DNA of 64,000 nucleotides from Marinobacter daqiaonensis (lineage in GTDB: Bacteria; Pseudomonadota; Gammaproteobacteria; Pseudomonadales; Oleiphilaceae): positions 483,759 through 547,758 of the forward strand of contig NZ_FOYW01000002.1 in the NCBI RefSeq assembly GCF_900115285.1. Direction: 5' to 3'. The position numbers were made by a program, and so were the translations under genes. How positions within the stretch are numbered: the stretch's first letter is position 1; each line of letters begins with the position of its first letter. The notes beneath the pieces were generated by a model that was not told the DNA's origin, searched no databases, and worked only from the letters and a program-made list of their open reading frames with translations. Positions 53,903-64,000 of this stretch are shown here, in pieces.

Positions 53903-55474
53903 CTAAAGAGTTGGTGGCGTTATCCCCATCTCCCTTGGCAGGACGAGGGTGGTGGTCTGCTCCCGGGGTCCCGTTTCATTCTGGTAATCGTTGCTGGCAG
54001 ATGGAATGACCAGCTCGCCGGTGGAAGTCCCCGCGGTCAGGGTCCGCTCCCGTTGTGGCTCGAAGCGATGGCTCAGGACGTCGTAATAACGGCGTATATT
54101 CTGCACATAGATCACCGGCTCATGGCCTCTCGCGTAGCCGTGGCGGGTCTTTGAGTACCATTCCTTCTGGGCCAGCAGAGGCAGGAATTCCTTTACATCG
54201 AGCCAGCGGTGAGGGTTACGTCCGGCGGATTCCGCCAGGCGGCGGGCGTCCTCAAGGTGGCCGAATCCCACATTGTAGGAAGCCAGGGCAAACCAGGTGC
54301 GGTCAGGTTCGGGGACATCGTTGGGAATCATGCGGTGCACCTGGCGAAAGTACCTTGCTCCCCCCTCGATGCTCTGTTCCGGGTTCAGGCGATTATCTAT
54401 TCCGATATGATTGGCGGTGTTGCGGGTCAGCATCATCAGCCCCCGCACACCCGTTTTCGAGACGGCGTTACGACGCCAGTTGGACTCCTGGTAGCCGATA
54501 GCGGCGAGAAGGCGCCAGTCGATACCCGTCTCCTCACCGTGCCTGCGGAACAGGTCGAGGTACTCGGGCAGGCGCTCCCGGAGATGTTTTTCAAAGGTCA
54601 GTGAGCCCACGTAACCCAGCTGATCGAGATGCCCATAGAAGCGCTCTCTCAGGTGCGCGAGGGTACCGTCCTCGCTGATGGCTTCGAGAAAGGTTTCTGC
54701 TTCCCGGTAAAGACTGTCGTCGTGACTGGCGGGAAACAGCCAGGCGATGGATTCCTGATCGCCGATACTGAATCCACGTTTCACGTCCGGATAGAAGACC
54801 TGATTAAGGGCCAGTTCGTTGGCGTCGACCACAGCCGCGGAAAACTCCCCCGTCTCGACCCGCTGCAGTATCCCTGCGGCGTCCAGGCCGGGATGAATCT
54901 GGTACCGAAAGGCGGGTAGCTGCTGTTTGAGGCCTTCGAGATGACGCAGGTGATTGCTTTCACCCGCCACGTGGACCACTACACCGTCTGCCGCCAGGTC
55001 TTCGGCTGTCCCGGGGTAGTCGCCGCCCCGATGATAGATCACTATGGATCGGGATTTCAGGCCATTGGCCAGAGAACGGAATCGTTCGCCCCAGTCATTT
55101 CCCACCGACAGGCCGGTGAAGCCGATATGGGCATAGCCCTGGTCCAGAACAGAGAGAATGTCCGTGTTGCCGTCCGCCAGCCTGACCCGGAGCTCGACCC
55201 CCAGGTGGTCGGCAAATCGTTGCACCAGTTCGTAGTCGTAGCCGGTAGGACCCTCACGGTCTTGGTAATAGATTGAGGGGGCATTGCGGGTGATCACGTG
55301 GAGCACACCCTCCGCCTTGACTGTGGTAAGCGTGTCAGGTCGCGAGCAACCGGCTGCCAGCACCACGATCAGTGCGAGCAGTGTCCGGGCCAGAGTACCG
55401 GCAGGTGGCCATTGATATCCGTATGCATGGGTTGGGCCCAAACGCGTCACCTCCGTAAAATGGACTTCAATCAT
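53903..55474 (-). CDS. mltF: Membrane-bound lytic murein transglycosylase F
   Basis: This 523-residue lipoprotein (lipobox LAAGC at about 38-42) has a solute-binding-like domain (about 60-280), then a lytic transglycosylase domain. The catalytic Glu is in IGYQESNWRR, and GLMMLT, YNVGFGH and Y(V)QNIRRYYD follow. It cleaves the glycan strand with release of anhydro-MurNAc. The C-terminal 60 residues are low-complexity. It is divergent from purL, as in many gammaproteobacteria. Confidence 0.93.
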   Translation of the reverse strand: MIEVHFTEVTRLGPTHAYGYQWPPAGTLARTLLALIVVLAAGCSRPDTLTTVKAEGVLHVITRNAPSIYYQDREGPTGYDYELVQRFADHLGVELRVRLADGNTDILSVLDQGYAHIGFTGLSVGNDWGERFRSLANGLKSRSIVIYHRGGDYPGTAEDLAADGVVVHVAGESNHLRHLEGLKQQLPAFRYQIHPGLDAAGILQRVETGEFSAAVVDANELALNQVFYPDVKRGFSIGDQESIAWLFPASHDDSLYREAETFLEAISEDGTLAHLRERFYGHLDQLGYVGSLTFEKHLRERLPEYLDLFRRHGEETGIDWRLLAAIGYQESNWRRNAVSKTGVRGLMMLTRNTANHIGIDNRLNPEQSIEGGARYFRQVHRMIPNDVPEPDRTWFALASYNVGFGHLEDARRLAESAGRNPHRWLDVKEFLPLLAQKEWYSKTRHGYARGHEPVIYVQNIRRYYDVLSHRFEPQRERTLTAGTSTGELVIPSASNDYQNETGPREQTTTLVLPREMGITPPTL

Positions 55475-55687
55475 CGCTCAGCGCCACAAAACAGGTCAAT
55501 CGATACAGCTTATAGTGCCGTTAAATTGTGTATATATTGATCGCTGCTGTATCCCGGCCAAAGTTTCCAGTATTATGCGCCCGATTATTCTGCGGTGTTG
55601 CCTGACAACCTTGTGCTGTCACCCTCCGGTGACCGTTGCCGGGCAGTTCCGGATTCCCCCAAGTTCGCGCGATACAGGTTATTATCC

Positions 55688-58600
55688 ATGCTGGAACTTC
55701 GCGGCGCCCCCGCTCTTTCCCCCTTTCGCTCTGAAAAACTGTCTGGTCAACTGACCGCTGCCGTACCTGGTGTAAAGGCTGTCTATGCTGAATTCATGCA
55801 TTTTGTCGACGCTGAATCCGGGCTCAGTGAGGGTGAGCAGAAAGTCCTGGATCGCCTGCTGACCTATGGTCCGACCGCCAGGCGGCAGCAGCCGGACGGC
55901 GTTCTGTTTCTGGTGGTGCCGCGCCCGGGCACGTTGTCGCCCTGGTCCAGCAAGGCCACGGACATTGCCCGTAATTGCGGGTTGCGCCAGATCCGCCGGA
56001 TTGAGCGAGGCGTCGCTTACTATATTGTGGCTGACGGCAAGCTCAATCGCGAGGAGCGTCAGACGATTGCCGCCCTGCTCCACGATCGCATGACAGAGAC
56101 GGTTTTCCATGAGATGGGCGGCGCAGAGCTGTTGTTTCATCGGGAGGAACCGAGAACACTTGAGCGGGTACCGGTGCTTTCGGGTGGCCGTCCCGCGCTG
56201 GTGGAGGCCAATCAGCGCCTGGGCCTGGCGCTCGCGGAAGACGAAATCGATTACCTGGTAACCTCATTCAGCGACCTTGATCGCGACCCCACCGACGTTG
56301 AGCTGATGATGTTCGCCCAGGCGAACTCTGAGCATTGCCGCCACAAGATTTTCAACGCGTCCTGGGATATCGATGGCGAAGGCCAGCAGAAATCCCTGTT
56401 TGCCATGATCCGCAACACCCATGAAAAGAGCGGCGAGGGGGTGCTTTCCGCCTATCGGGACAATGCGTCGGTTATTCGGGGCTCCGTGGGCGGTCGGTTT
56501 TTCCCCGACCCCGATACAGCGTGCTACCGCTATGTGGAAGAGCCTGTCCACATCCTGATGAAGGTGGAAACCCATAATCACCCCACGGCGATCTCTCCGT
56601 TTTCCGGCTCCGCCACCGGGGCAGGCGGCGAAATCCGCGACGAGGGCGCCACTGGAAGAGGCTCCAAGCCCAAGGCCGGGCTCACCGGCTTTACTGTCTC
56701 GAATCTTGAGCTCCCGGGCGATCTCCAGCCATGGGAGACCGGTTACGGCAAGCCGGAGCGTATTGCCTCCGCCCTGGATATCATGATCGATGCGCCTGTG
56801 GGTGGCGCCTCCTTCAATAATGAATTCGGGCGTCCCAACCTGGCAGGCTATTTCCGGACCTTCGAGCAAGAGGTGGCCGGTCCCGGTGGTAAGGAGGTCC
56901 GGGGCTATCACAAGCCCATCATGATCGCCGGTGGCCTTGGCAACATCCGCGAGGAACACGTGGAAAAAGGCGAAATCCCGGTCGGCGCCAGGCTGATCGT
57001 TCTGGGCGGGCCGTCCATGCTGATCGGGCTTGGTGGTGGTGCGGCCTCCTCGATGGACTCCGGCAGCAGCAACGAGAACCTGGATTTTGCCTCTGTCCAG
57101 CGAGGCAACCCGGAAATGGAGCGTCGGTGCCAGGAAGTAATAGACCGTTGCTGGCAACTGGGCGACCGCAATCCCATTGCCTTCATCCACGATGTGGGCG
57201 CGGGCGGACTTTCGAACGCCATGCCGGAACTGGTGAAGGATGGGGGCCGGGGCGGAAAGTTCGAGCTGCGGGAGATCCCGAGTGACGAGCCGGGCATGTC
57301 CCCTCTGGAAATCTGGTGTAACGAGTCCCAGGAACGTTACGTCATGGCGGTGGCCCCTGAGAACATCGAGCAGTTCGATGCCATCTGCCGCCGGGAACGA
57401 TGCCCCTATGCAGTCATTGGTGAGGCCACCGAGTCCCACCACCTGGCACTGACCGATGCCTACTTCGACGATGCTCCGGTGGATCTGCCCATGGATGTAC
57501 TCTTCGGCAAACCGCCGCGGATGCACCGTAGTATCGAACGCACCTGCTTCACCAAGCCGATTTTCGACTCCACACAGATTGATGTGAACGAGGCCGTCCG
57601 TCGGGTTCTGAGACTACCCAGTGTTGGCAGCAAGAGTTTCCTGATCACCATCGGTGACCGGACCATTACCGGCCTTGTGGCCCGCGACCAGATGGTTGGT
57701 CCATGGCAGGTTCCCGTCAGCGATGTGGCGGTGACGGCAACCAGCTTTGACGTCCTCACCGGCGAAGCCATGGCCATGGGCGAGCGCACCCCCGTGGCAG
57801 CCATCGACGCCCCGGCTTCCGGCCGGATGGCCGTGGGTGAAGCCATCACAAACCTGGCGGCGGCGCCGATTGCCCGGCTGTCCGATATCCGGCTCTCCGC
57901 CAACTGGATGGCTGCGGCCGGCCACCCCGGAGAAGACGAAAATCTGTATGAGACGGTCCGGGCCGTGGGTATGGAGTTGTGCCCCGCACTGGGAATCGCC
58001 ATCCCCGTGGGCAAGGATTCGATGTCCATGAAGACCGTCTGGGAAGAGGGCGACGACCAGAAGAGTGTCACTGCGCCGCTGTCTCTGGTCATCAGTGGCT
58101 TTGCTCCGGTGACAGATGTCAGCCGTACGCTGACACCCCAACTGCGAACGGATGTGGGCGATACCGACCTTATTCTGGTGGATCTCGCAGCCGGGCAGAA
58201 TCGCCTGGGTGGTTCGGCTCTTGCCCAGGTATACAGCCAGATGGGTGCCGTGGCGCCGGACCTTGATGATCCGGAAGACATCAAGGCTTTCTTCGCCGTG
58301 ATCCAGGGTCTCAATAGCGACGGCAAAGTGCTGGCCTATCACGATCGCTCTGATGGCGGGATGTTCGTTACCCTCGCGGAGATGGCGTTTGCCGGCCGTG
58401 CCGGCATTGATGTCCGGCTCGATGGCCTGGCGGAAGGAGCGGACCAGTTTGCCCGTGAGCTGTTCAATGAAGAGCTGGGTGCGGTTATTCAGGTTCGCCG
58501 CGAGGATACGCCCTTCGTGCTTCAGCAGTTTTCTGGAGCCGGACTGGGGGAACATACTTCAGTCGTGGGGACGCTGAACGATGAGGATCGTATCCGCTTC

Positions 58601-59590
58601 GGCTTTGAAGGGCGATCGCTGATCGATGAGCCCCGCGCAGAGCTTCAGCGCTTGTGGTCGGAAACCAGCTACCGGATTCAGGGACTCCGTGACAATGCCG
58701 AATGTGCTCGGCAGGAGTTCGAGAATTTTCTGGATGTCGGGAATCCGGGCCTCCATGCCGAACTGACCTTTGATCCCCAGGAGGACGTCGCCGCACCTTA
58801 TATCAATACGGGTGTCCGGCCGAAGGTCGCTGTGCTGCGGGAGCAGGGCGTGAACGGACAGGTGGAAATGGCGGCAGCCTTCGATCGGGGTGGCTTCGAG
58901 GCGGTGGATGTGCACATGAGTGACCTTCTGTCCGGTCGCGTCACTCTGGAGGGCTTCCGTTCGCTCGTGGCCTGCGGTGGTTTCTCTTACGGCGACGTTC
59001 TGGGGGCCGGAGAGGGCTGGGCCAAGTCCATCCTTTTCAATACCCGGGTTCGCGAGCAGTTCGCCGCTTTCTTCGAGCGCAGGGATACACTTGCTCTGGG
59101 TGTCTGCAACGGCTGTCAGATGCTGTCCAACCTCCATGAACTGATTCCGGGTACGGAAGGATGGCCGCGATTTGTTCGCAACCAGTCCGAGCAGTTTGAG
59201 GCGCGCCTGGTAATGGTGGAAGTGCAGGAGTCACCGTCGGTATTCTTCGACGGCATGGCCGGCGCAAGGATGCCCATTGCGGTTGCTCACGGCGAAGGGC
59301 GTACGGAATTTGCCAGTGCAGACCGCCTGGCCAGCCTCAATGATTCAGGCCAGATCGCCTTGCGCTATGTGGATAACCGGGGCGAGGTCACCGAGCGATA
59401 CCCCTACAATCCCAACGGATCGGATGGGGGAATCACCGGCGTGTCCAGCAAGGACGGTCGCGTAACCATCATGATGCCCCACCCCGAGCGGGTGTTCCGG
59501 ACCGCCCAGTATTCATGGCATCCGGAGCAGTGGGGCGAGGACGGTCCCTGGCTGAGAATGTTCAGGAACGCCCGCAAATGGCTCGGATAA
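55688..59590 (+). CDS. purL: Phosphoribosylformylglycinamidine synthase (large, single chain)
   Basis: This 1300-residue enzyme makes FGAM from FGAR, glutamine and ATP in purine synthesis. It has the N-terminal PurS-like domain, two AIRS-type domains ([37 protein letters not shown]) and a C-terminal glutaminase with [10 protein letters not shown] (Cys) and HPER (His). ATG 55688 gives the usual gammaproteobacterial length. The 213-base region to mltF has AT-rich promoter-like DNA. Confidence 0.97.
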   Translation: MLELRGAPALSPFRSEKLSGQLTAAVPGVKAVYAEFMHFVDAESGLSEGEQKVLDRLLTYGPTARRQQPDGVLFLVVPRPGTLSPWSSKATDIARNCGLRQIRRIERGVAYYIVADGKLNREERQTIAALLHDRMTETVFHEMGGAELLFHREEPRTLERVPVLSGGRPALVEANQRLGLALAEDEIDYLVTSFSDLDRDPTDVELMMFAQANSEHCRHKIFNASWDIDGEGQQKSLFAMIRNTHEKSGEGVLSAYRDNASVIRGSVGGRFFPDPDTACYRYVEEPVHILMKVETHNHPTAISPFSGSATGAGGEIRDEGATGRGSKPKAGLTGFTVSNLELPGDLQPWETGYGKPERIASALDIMIDAPVGGASFNNEFGRPNLAGYFRTFEQEVAGPGGKEVRGYHKPIMIAGGLGNIREEHVEKGEIPVGARLIVLGGPSMLIGLGGGAASSMDSGSSNENLDFASVQRGNPEMERRCQEVIDRCWQLGDRNPIAFIHDVGAGGLSNAMPELVKDGGRGGKFELREIPSDEPGMSPLEIWCNESQERYVMAVAPENIEQFDAICRRERCPYAVIGEATESHHLALTDAYFDDAPVDLPMDVLFGKPPRMHRSIERTCFTKPIFDSTQIDVNEAVRRVLRLPSVGSKSFLITIGDRTITGLVARDQMVGPWQVPVSDVAVTATSFDVLTGEAMAMGERTPVAAIDAPASGRMAVGEAITNLAAAPIARLSDIRLSANWMAAAGHPGEDENLYETVRAVGMELCPALGIAIPVGKDSMSMKTVWEEGDDQKSVTAPLSLVISGFAPVTDVSRTLTPQLRTDVGDTDLILVDLAAGQNRLGGSALAQVYSQMGAVAPDLDDPEDIKAFFAVIQGLNSDGKVLAYHDRSDGGMFVTLAEMAFAGRAGIDVRLDGLAEGADQFARELFNEELGAVIQVRREDTPFVLQQFSGAGLGEHTSVVGTLNDEDRIRFGFEGRSLIDEPRAELQRLWSETSYRIQGLRDNAECARQEFENFLDVGNPGLHAELTFDPQEDVAAPYINTGVRPKVAVLREQGVNGQVEMAAAFDRGGFEAVDVHMSDLLSGRVTLEGFRSLVACGGFSYGDVLGAGEGWAKSILFNTRVREQFAAFFERRDTLALGVCNGCQMLSNLHELIPGTEGWPRFVRNQSEQFEARLVMVEVQESPSVFFDGMAGARMPIAVAHGEGRTEFASADRLASLNDSGQIALRYVDNRGEVTERYPYNPNGSDGGITGVSSKDGRVTIMMPHPERVFRTAQYSWHPEQWGEDGPWLRMFRNARKWLG

Positions 59591-59624
59591 TCAGGCGCGG
59601 TTGAGCGCTGACCATCCGGTCAAG

Positions 59625-59676
59625 AACCGGTGATTTCCGGATTCCTCAGGGAACCCCGGGATCACCGGTTTTTTTA
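59625..59676 (+). terminator. Rho-independent terminator of purL
   Basis: AACCGGTGAT (59625-59634) pairs with ATCACCGGTT (59661-59670), a perfect 10-bp stem, followed by a run of T. The loop itself contains a smaller GC hairpin. Confidence 0.9.
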
Positions 59677-60082
59677 TGTCGCTTTTGTACCGTCGGGACA
59701 TTCTGCAGAAAGCCTCGCAATAGCTGGAAAAATCAAGCAATTTAAAGCCAGTGTCGGCATAAATAACCCTTGACTAAACTGCTTTATGCACACGCGGGTT
59801 GCTACCAAGGCGCTGGCCTGTGCAAAATGCCTACAACTGGTACGGAATTTGTCCAGAATTAATAACTATATGAAAATAAAGAATTTATTGAGTTAGGTGG
59901 ATTTGTCGCCAATTTAACGGAAGCTCCGTAACCATGGGGGCTGCAGAGGTCTGCCCAAAAACTATCCCCAGAGTTATCCACAGATTTTGTGGGTAACCCC
60001 GAGGTCCGTTCAGGGCTGCTACATAGCGCCTATGTCAAGTGTTTTAAGGCCGGAAAATCCGGCTGAGAGAGGAGGAAGAGTC
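59677..60082. other. Long intergenic region with AT-rich stretch
   Basis: No gene is credible in these 406 bases. The part 59845-59910 is very AT-rich (TTAATAACTATATGAAAATA). A cluster of DnaA boxes follows at 59962-59996. The last 60 bases hold the promoter/leader of the NIF3-like gene, including a GGAGGAAGAG ribosome binding site. Confidence 0.6.
59962..59996. promoter_or_regulatory. Cluster of DnaA boxes
   Basis: TTATCCACA (59974-59982) is a perfect DnaA box. TGTGGGTAA (59988-59996) is TTACCCACA in reverse, fitting TTWTNCACA with one change. CTATCCCCA (59962-59970) is a looser third copy. The first two face each other across 5 bp and lie 60 bases after an AT-rich stretch, as in DnaA-binding control regions. 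Confidence 0.55.
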
Positions 60083-60394
60083 ATGTACAAGTTTTGCTAT
60101 TTTGTGCCCGCCAGTCACGTTGAGCAGACCAAGGCGGCCGTTTTCTCCGCCGGCGGCGGACGCATAGGCGATTATGACAGCTGCGCCTGGCAGACGCAGG
60201 GCCAGGGCCAATTCCGTCCGCTCAAGGGCAGCGATCCCTTTCTCGGCAGTGAGGGAGAGGTGGAAAGGGTCGAGGAATACAGGGTCGAGATGGTGTGTGA
60301 GGATCATCTCATTCGGGAGGCGGTGGCGGCCATGAAGCAGGCTCATCCGTATGAAGAGCCTGCCTATGAGGTTTACCGGCTGGAAGACCTATGA
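60083..60394 (+). CDS. NIF3/YqfO C-terminal-domain-like protein
   Basis: This 103-residue protein matches the stand-alone domain inserted in YqfO-type NIF3 proteins: MYKFCYFVPASH..., GGGRIGDYDSCAW, FRPLKGSDPFLG and HPYEEPAYEVY. The domain resembles a PII-like fold; its job is unknown. It has GGAGGAAGAG upstream of ATG 60083. Its last six bases overlap the convergent Nudix gene. Confidence 0.88.
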   Translation: MYKFCYFVPASHVEQTKAAVFSAGGGRIGDYDSCAWQTQGQGQFRPLKGSDPFLGSEGEVERVEEYRVEMVCEDHLIREAVAAMKQAHPYEEPAYEVYRLEDL

Positions 60395-60940
60395 GCTGCG
60401 CTGTTTCATACGATGGCGGATATCGCTGACGCGCAGCGGGAACTCATCCCTTTGCATATCCTCCACAAAGTGTTCCAGCGTACGGCGAACGGTGGGGAAG
60501 GAGATGTCATCCCAGGGAATACGATCGAGCTCGAAAAGCTCGGCTTCAAGGGATTCTTCGCCGGCACCGAAGCGGGGGCTTGTCATGTGGGCCAGGTAGA
60601 ACATGTGCACCTGGTCAATGTGGGGCACATGAATCATCGTATACAGCCCCACCAGGCTCACTTCGGCCATGGCCTCCTCGAGGGTTTCCCTGGCGGCCGC
60701 TTCTTCCGTTGTTTCGGCGTTTTCCATAAAACCGGCGGGCAGGGTCCAGTAACCGTAGCGTGGCTCTATCGCCCGGCGGCATAGCAGGACCTTTCGCTCC
60801 CACACGGGTACGGTGCCGGCGACGATCCGCGGGTTCTGGTAGTGAATGGTTTCACAGTGCGTACACACATAGCGTGGCCGGTTGTCACCGGCGGGAATGC
60901 GACTTTCCACGGGATGGCCGCAGGAACTGCAGAATTTCAT
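60389..60940 (-). CDS. Nudix hydrolase with N-terminal zinc ribbon
   Basis: This 183-residue protein has a four-Cys zinc ribbon (Cys4, 7, 26, 29) followed by a Nudix domain. The box GFMENAETTEEAAARETLEEAM fits GX5EX7REUXEE. It belongs to the zinc-ribbon Nudix group that includes NudC relatives, but is shorter than NudC. The substrate is unknown; ADP-ribose or NADH are possible. It is divergent from the CoA pyrophosphatase. Confidence 0.85.
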   Translation of the reverse strand: MKFCSSCGHPVESRIPAGDNRPRYVCTHCETIHYQNPRIVAGTVPVWERKVLLCRRAIEPRYGYWTLPAGFMENAETTEEAAARETLEEAMAEVSLVGLYTMIHVPHIDQVHMFYLAHMTSPRFGAGEESLEAELFELDRIPWDDISFPTVRRTLEHFVEDMQRDEFPLRVSDIRHRMKQRSS

Positions 60941-61011
60941 GAATGACCCCGTATAATGATGCGAGTTTTGTTCCAGTGTATCCTTCGCTGGGTGCCTTGT
61001 CCCACCGACCG

Positions 61012-61629
61012 ATGAGCCGGAGACCGATTTTGCGTGATTTACTGACCGAAAGGCTAGCCCGATATGCGCCCACTCAGCTGGCGCTGGACCATCCGGAAGC
61101 CAGTGTGCTTGTGCCGGTCACCGACAATATTGGCGCACCGGAAATTCTGTTCACATTGCGTTCCGCCAATCTTTCATCCCATCGTGGTCAGGTGGCGTTC
61201 CCCGGTGGCAAGCGCGATGCCACAGATCCCAGTCTGGCCCATACCGCGCTGAGGGAGACCCACGAGGAGATCGGGCTGCCGCCAGACCAAGTCCAGCTTA
61301 TCGCTCCCCTGAGCCAGGTGATCTCCCGTTACGGTATCCTGGTAACTCCTTACGTTGGCGTTGTGCCGGCCGACCACCCGCTTCAACCCAATCCGGATGA
61401 AATCGAGAGTGTGTTCAGGGTTCCCATAGAGTTTTTCCTGGAAGACCGGAGAGAGCGGACGGATGCACTGCCCTTCCTGGGCAGCACTTATCATGTGCCG
61501 TGTTATCGATGGGAGCGTTATGAGATCTGGGGCCTCTCCGCCGTGGTTCTGGTCGAGTTTCTGAATGCCGTGTACGATGCTCGCATCGATTTACTCAAGC
61601 CTTTCAATTCCGGTTCCCGCAGGCCATAG
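61012..61629 (+). CDS. nudL: Nudix CoA pyrophosphatase
   Basis: This 205-residue protein has the CoA-type motif [11 protein letters not shown] followed by [12 protein letters not shown], the Nudix box with the UPF0035 extension seen in YeaB/NudL. It would split CoA into phosphopantetheine and 3',5'-ADP. I take ATG 61012: a TATAAT at 60952-60957 lies inside the longer frame from 60943, so the promoter would otherwise be coding. The start lacks a good ribosome binding site, so it is uncertain. yrdA follows after 14 bases. Confidence 0.85.
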   Translation: MSRRPILRDLLTERLARYAPTQLALDHPEASVLVPVTDNIGAPEILFTLRSANLSSHRGQVAFPGGKRDATDPSLAHTALRETHEEIGLPPDQVQLIAPLSQVISRYGILVTPYVGVVPADHPLQPNPDEIESVFRVPIEFFLEDRRERTDALPFLGSTYHVPCYRWERYEIWGLSAVVLVEFLNAVYDARIDLLKPFNSGSRRP

Positions 61630-61643
61630 AAGGAGAGACAGAG

Positions 61644-62186
61644 ATGTTATATGAACTAAGGGATCTCAAGCCCGTACTGATCGGGGAAGGGCAATTCGTT
61701 GCCGACAATGCCACGGTCATCGGCAGTGTTGCTCTCCACGACAAGAGCAGCGTCTGGTTCAATGTGGTGATTCGTGGAGACAATGATCTCATTACCATCG
61801 GCCCGGAGACCAACGTCCAGGATGGCTCCGTACTTCATACCGACTCGGGCATTCCGCTTACGCTTGGGCGTGGCGTCACAGTCGGGCACAAGGCCATGTT
61901 GCACGGATGCGAGGTGGGTGATTACACCCTCATTGGTATTAATGCAGTGGTTCTCAACGGGGCGCGAATCGGCAAGCACTGTCTGATTGGGGCCAACACC
62001 CTTATTCCCGAGGGAATGGAAGTGCCCGATGGCTCACTGGTAGTCGGCGCGCCGGGTCGGATCAAGCGCGAACTGGGTGATGAGCAGAAAAAAATGCTTG
62101 AGCTCAGTGCTGCCCATTACGTTGAGAATGCGGCTCGATACCGCACCGAACTCAAGCCACACACTCCAACCCAGGTCGAAGAGTGA
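61644..62186 (+). CDS. yrdA: Gamma-carbonic anhydrase-family protein
   Basis: This 180-residue left-handed beta-helix protein has hexapeptide repeats throughout and three metal His (65, 82, 87) in VLHTD and VGHKAMLHG. It matches YrdA/CaiE-type gamma carbonic anhydrases; many lack measurable activity. AGGAGAGACAG precedes the ATG. The stop overlaps the start of the DUF1289 gene by one base. Confidence 0.93.
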   Translation: MLYELRDLKPVLIGEGQFVADNATVIGSVALHDKSSVWFNVVIRGDNDLITIGPETNVQDGSVLHTDSGIPLTLGRGVTVGHKAMLHGCEVGDYTLIGINAVVLNGARIGKHCLIGANTLIPEGMEVPDGSLVVGAPGRIKRELGDEQKKMLELSAAHYVENAARYRTELKPHTPTQVEE

Positions 62187-62371
62187 TGAGTGGCCGCAGT
62201 AAGCGGGTTGCCTCACCGTGCGTCTCTGTCTGCGCCCTCGACGAAAACGACGTCTGCATCGGCTGTCATAGGACCGGTGATGAAATCCTTCACTGGACGC
62301 GCTTGGACGATGATCAGAGGCGTGACGTTCTCAGGAAAGTCAGTGAACGGGAACAGCGGAGCATTATCTGA
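62186..62371 (+). CDS. DUF1289 small Cys-rich protein
   Basis: This 61-residue protein has the DUF1289 pattern SPCVSVCALD...CIGCHRT, four Cys that may bind a metal or cluster, then W and a helical tail. The function is unknown. The ATG overlaps the stop of yrdA (TGATG), so it is coupled; purT follows after 26 bases. Confidence 0.85.
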   Translation: MSGRSKRVASPCVSVCALDENDVCIGCHRTGDEILHWTRLDDDQRRDVLRKVSEREQRSII

Positions 62372-62397
62372 CCATTGCACACGGAACGGATTAGCCC

Positions 62398-63582
62398 ATG
62401 ACAGTCACCATCGGTACCCCTCTTAAGTCCAACGCCTTCCGTGTCCTTTTTTGCGGGGCCGGGGAGCTGGGCAAGGAAGTTGTCATTGAGCTCCAGCGCC
62501 TCGGCGTTGAAGTGATAGCCTGCGATCGCTACGGGGATGCTCCCGCCATGCAGGTCGCCCATCGAAGTCACGTCATTGATATGCTCGATCCGTCCAGCCT
62601 CCGGCGGGTGATTGAGCTTGAACGGCCAAACCTTATTGTTCCCGAGATTGAGGCCATTGCCACCGGTGAACTTGTCCGACTGGAAGCTGAGGGCCATAAG
62701 GTGATCCCCACTGCCCGGGCCGTAGACCTTACCATGAACCGGGAGGGCATACGCCGGCTGGTAGCGGAGGAGCTGAACCTGCCCGTGTCCCCTTATCGTT
62801 TTGCGGAAACCCGGGAAAGTTTCGACCAGGCCGTTCGCGAGATCGGCTTTCCCTGTGTCGTGAAACCTGTGATGAGTTCCTCCGGCAAGGGGCAGAGCCT
62901 GGTTCGCGATGAAGCCGGGATAACGGATGCCTGGGAGTACGCCCAGACCGGCGGTCGGGCCGGCAAAGGGCGGGTTATCGTTGAGGGCTTTGTCGATTTC
63001 GATTACGAAATAACATTGCTTACAGTCCGGCATCGCGGCGGCGTATCTTTCTGCGACCCGATTGGTCATCGACAGGAAGACGGTGACTACCGGGAGTCAT
63101 GGCAGCCGCAGCCGATGACGCCGACGGCGCTTGAGCGGAGCCAGGATATCGCTGCCAGAGTTACCGATAATCTTGGTGGATACGGTGTCTTTGGTGTTGA
63201 GCTTTTTGTTAAGGGAGATCAGGTATGGTTTTCCGAAGTCTCTCCCCGGCCGCATGATACCGGTCTCGTGACCCTGGTCTCCCAGGACCTTTCTGAGTTC
63301 GCGCTTCATGCACGGGCAATTATGGGTCTTCCGGTACCGGCAATACGTCAGCTGGGACCATCCGCTTCCGCTGTCATTCTGCCGGAAGGCGAATCCGAAC
63401 AGCCTGCTTTCGGAAACCTTGAGCAGGCGCTTTCAGCGCCCGATGTTCAGTTGCGGTTGTTTGGCAAGCCGGAACTGAAAGGACGCCGCCGAATGGGCGT
63501 CGCGGTAGCCAGGGGAGAAGACGTTGAGTCCGCCCGAGCGTCCGCACGGAAATCGGCAGGACTGGTAAAGGTCACTTTTTAG
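62398..63582 (+). CDS. purT: Formate-dependent GAR transformylase
   Basis: This 394-residue ATP-grasp enzyme makes FGAR from GAR, formate and ATP. It carries [12 protein letters not shown] at the N-terminus, [12 protein letters not shown] in the ATP-grasp and [10 protein letters not shown] in the metal site. Length and ends match PurT (392). Together with purL nearby it covers two consecutive purine steps, though they are in separate units. Confidence 0.96.
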   Translation: MTVTIGTPLKSNAFRVLFCGAGELGKEVVIELQRLGVEVIACDRYGDAPAMQVAHRSHVIDMLDPSSLRRVIELERPNLIVPEIEAIATGELVRLEAEGHKVIPTARAVDLTMNREGIRRLVAEELNLPVSPYRFAETRESFDQAVREIGFPCVVKPVMSSSGKGQSLVRDEAGITDAWEYAQTGGRAGKGRVIVEGFVDFDYEITLLTVRHRGGVSFCDPIGHRQEDGDYRESWQPQPMTPTALERSQDIAARVTDNLGGYGVFGVELFVKGDQVWFSEVSPRPHDTGLVTLVSQDLSEFALHARAIMGLPVPAIRQLGPSASAVILPEGESEQPAFGNLEQALSAPDVQLRLFGKPELKGRRRMGVAVARGEDVESARASARKSAGLVKVTF

Positions 63583-63685
63583 CCCAAAGCGCCCAAAGGT
63601 GGTTGAAAGTTGATCCTAAAGGGCAAATAATGATCAGTCCTGTAGCCGCAAACCGAAATACCCGAAAAAAAGTGAGGCGAGGTCG

Positions 63686-63713
63686 TTGACAGGAACCCGG
63701 AACGCTGTAGAAT
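63686..63713 (+). promoter_or_regulatory. rRNA operon promoter P1
   Basis: TTGACA (63686) and TAGAAT (63708) are 16 bases apart. A GC-rich discriminator GCGCCCC follows, typical of stringently controlled rRNA promoters. It stands 153 bases upstream of P2. Confidence 0.85.
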
Positions 63714-63838
63714 GCGCCCCACTTCGACAGGGAACGCCGGTGACGGCGGGAACGGAAGTCGGGGTAAGCGGTTGTGATTATTGAGTTTTTCGGGTTTGAG
63801 CTTCGGGAGAAGCGGAAAGAAAAAGTCAAAAATAACCG

Positions 63839-63866
63839 TTGACAAGGTGGCGATCTGATGTAGAAT
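63839..63866 (+). promoter_or_regulatory. rRNA operon promoter P2
   Basis: TTGACA (63839) and TAGAAT (63861) with the same 16-base spacer as P1, and a GC-rich discriminator ACGCGG. The rRNA leader with boxA begins directly after it. Confidence 0.9.
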
Positions 63867-63872
63867 ACGCGG

Positions 63873-64000
63873 CCTTGATTGAGCTTCTGCTCAAACGCTC
63901 TTTAACAAGTTGACCAAGTAATTCGTGTGGGCGCTGGCCGAGACTATCTGGCGACAGATAATCGAGGCAAGCGACTCGTCGAGAATGAGTTTTTGTCTTG
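63873..64000 (+). other. rRNA operon leader with boxA (16S gene lies outside the window)
   Basis: GCTCTTTAACAA at 63897-63908 is the boxA antitermination element found in every gammaproteobacterial rrn leader. The remaining leader sequence runs to the window edge. The 16S rRNA gene itself is not reached. Confidence 0.85.

Noticed and set aside
1..64000. CRISPR arrays, prophage structural genes, transposases
   Set aside because: No regularly spaced repeats, no capsid/tail/terminase proteins and no transposase frames were seen.

Overview
The window looks like chromosome of a marine gammaproteobacterium close to Marinobacter. Three things point there: a two-domain fatty acyl-CoA reductase of the Marinobacter wax-ester type, the pseudomonad-style gene blocks motY/pyrC/rnt and mtnA/mtaD/ubiG/mupP/yciK, and the mltF/purL pair. 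This is inferred from gene content; no database was searched.

Bases 1 to about 27,200 are an accessory defence island that runs off the left edge and ends at the 3' end of a tRNA-Arg(CCT) gene (27198-27274, minus strand), a classic integration site. Its plus-strand part falls into three tightly packed blocks. Block A holds the tail of an unknown gene, a phospholipase D-type nuclease and a very large HepA/RapA-like helicase. Block B holds an acidic TPR protein and a second SNF2-type helicase. Block C holds a type III-like restriction subunit (helicase plus PD-(D/E)XK), its adenine methyltransferase, a 1259-residue SIR2 protein, and a UvrD-like helicase with a RelE/ParE-like N-terminus. A small AT-rich gene follows. 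Facing it is a minus-strand operon: a 423-residue protein with a possible HTH, a DUF4258-like protein and a uracil-DNA-glycosylase-fold protein. Its promoter is bracketed by two copies of a 9-bp box. Two more small minus-strand genes lie between it and the tRNA. The likely logic is modification-guided discrimination (Mod) with several nuclease and helicase effectors (PLD, Res), plus an NAD-depleting or translation-blocking arm (SIR2, RelE::UvrD). The gene set resembles DISARM in style but lacks recognisable DrmA/DrmB (DUF1998) genes. I regard it as the best candidate for an undescribed composite system.

From 27.3 kb onward the DNA is more GC-rich core genome. It carries two arsenosugar-type glycosyltransferases, an M16 peptidase, the fatty acyl-CoA reductase, rnt-pyrC facing motY, a histone-deacetylase-family protein, and a Pat-type acyl-CoA synthetase/acetyltransferase. 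A REP pair and rdgC follow, then yaaA, a glutaredoxin-like gene, the yciK-mupP-ubiG-mtaD run with divergent mtnA, prc, a DUF349 protein, recX, mltF and purL.

After purL comes a 490-bp gap with a strong terminator, an AT-rich stretch and a cluster of DnaA boxes. Then follow a NIF3-like protein, two Nudix hydrolases, a gamma-carbonic anhydrase, a DUF1289 protein and purT. The window ends in the tandem promoters and boxA leader of an rRNA operon whose 16S gene lies just beyond the right edge.
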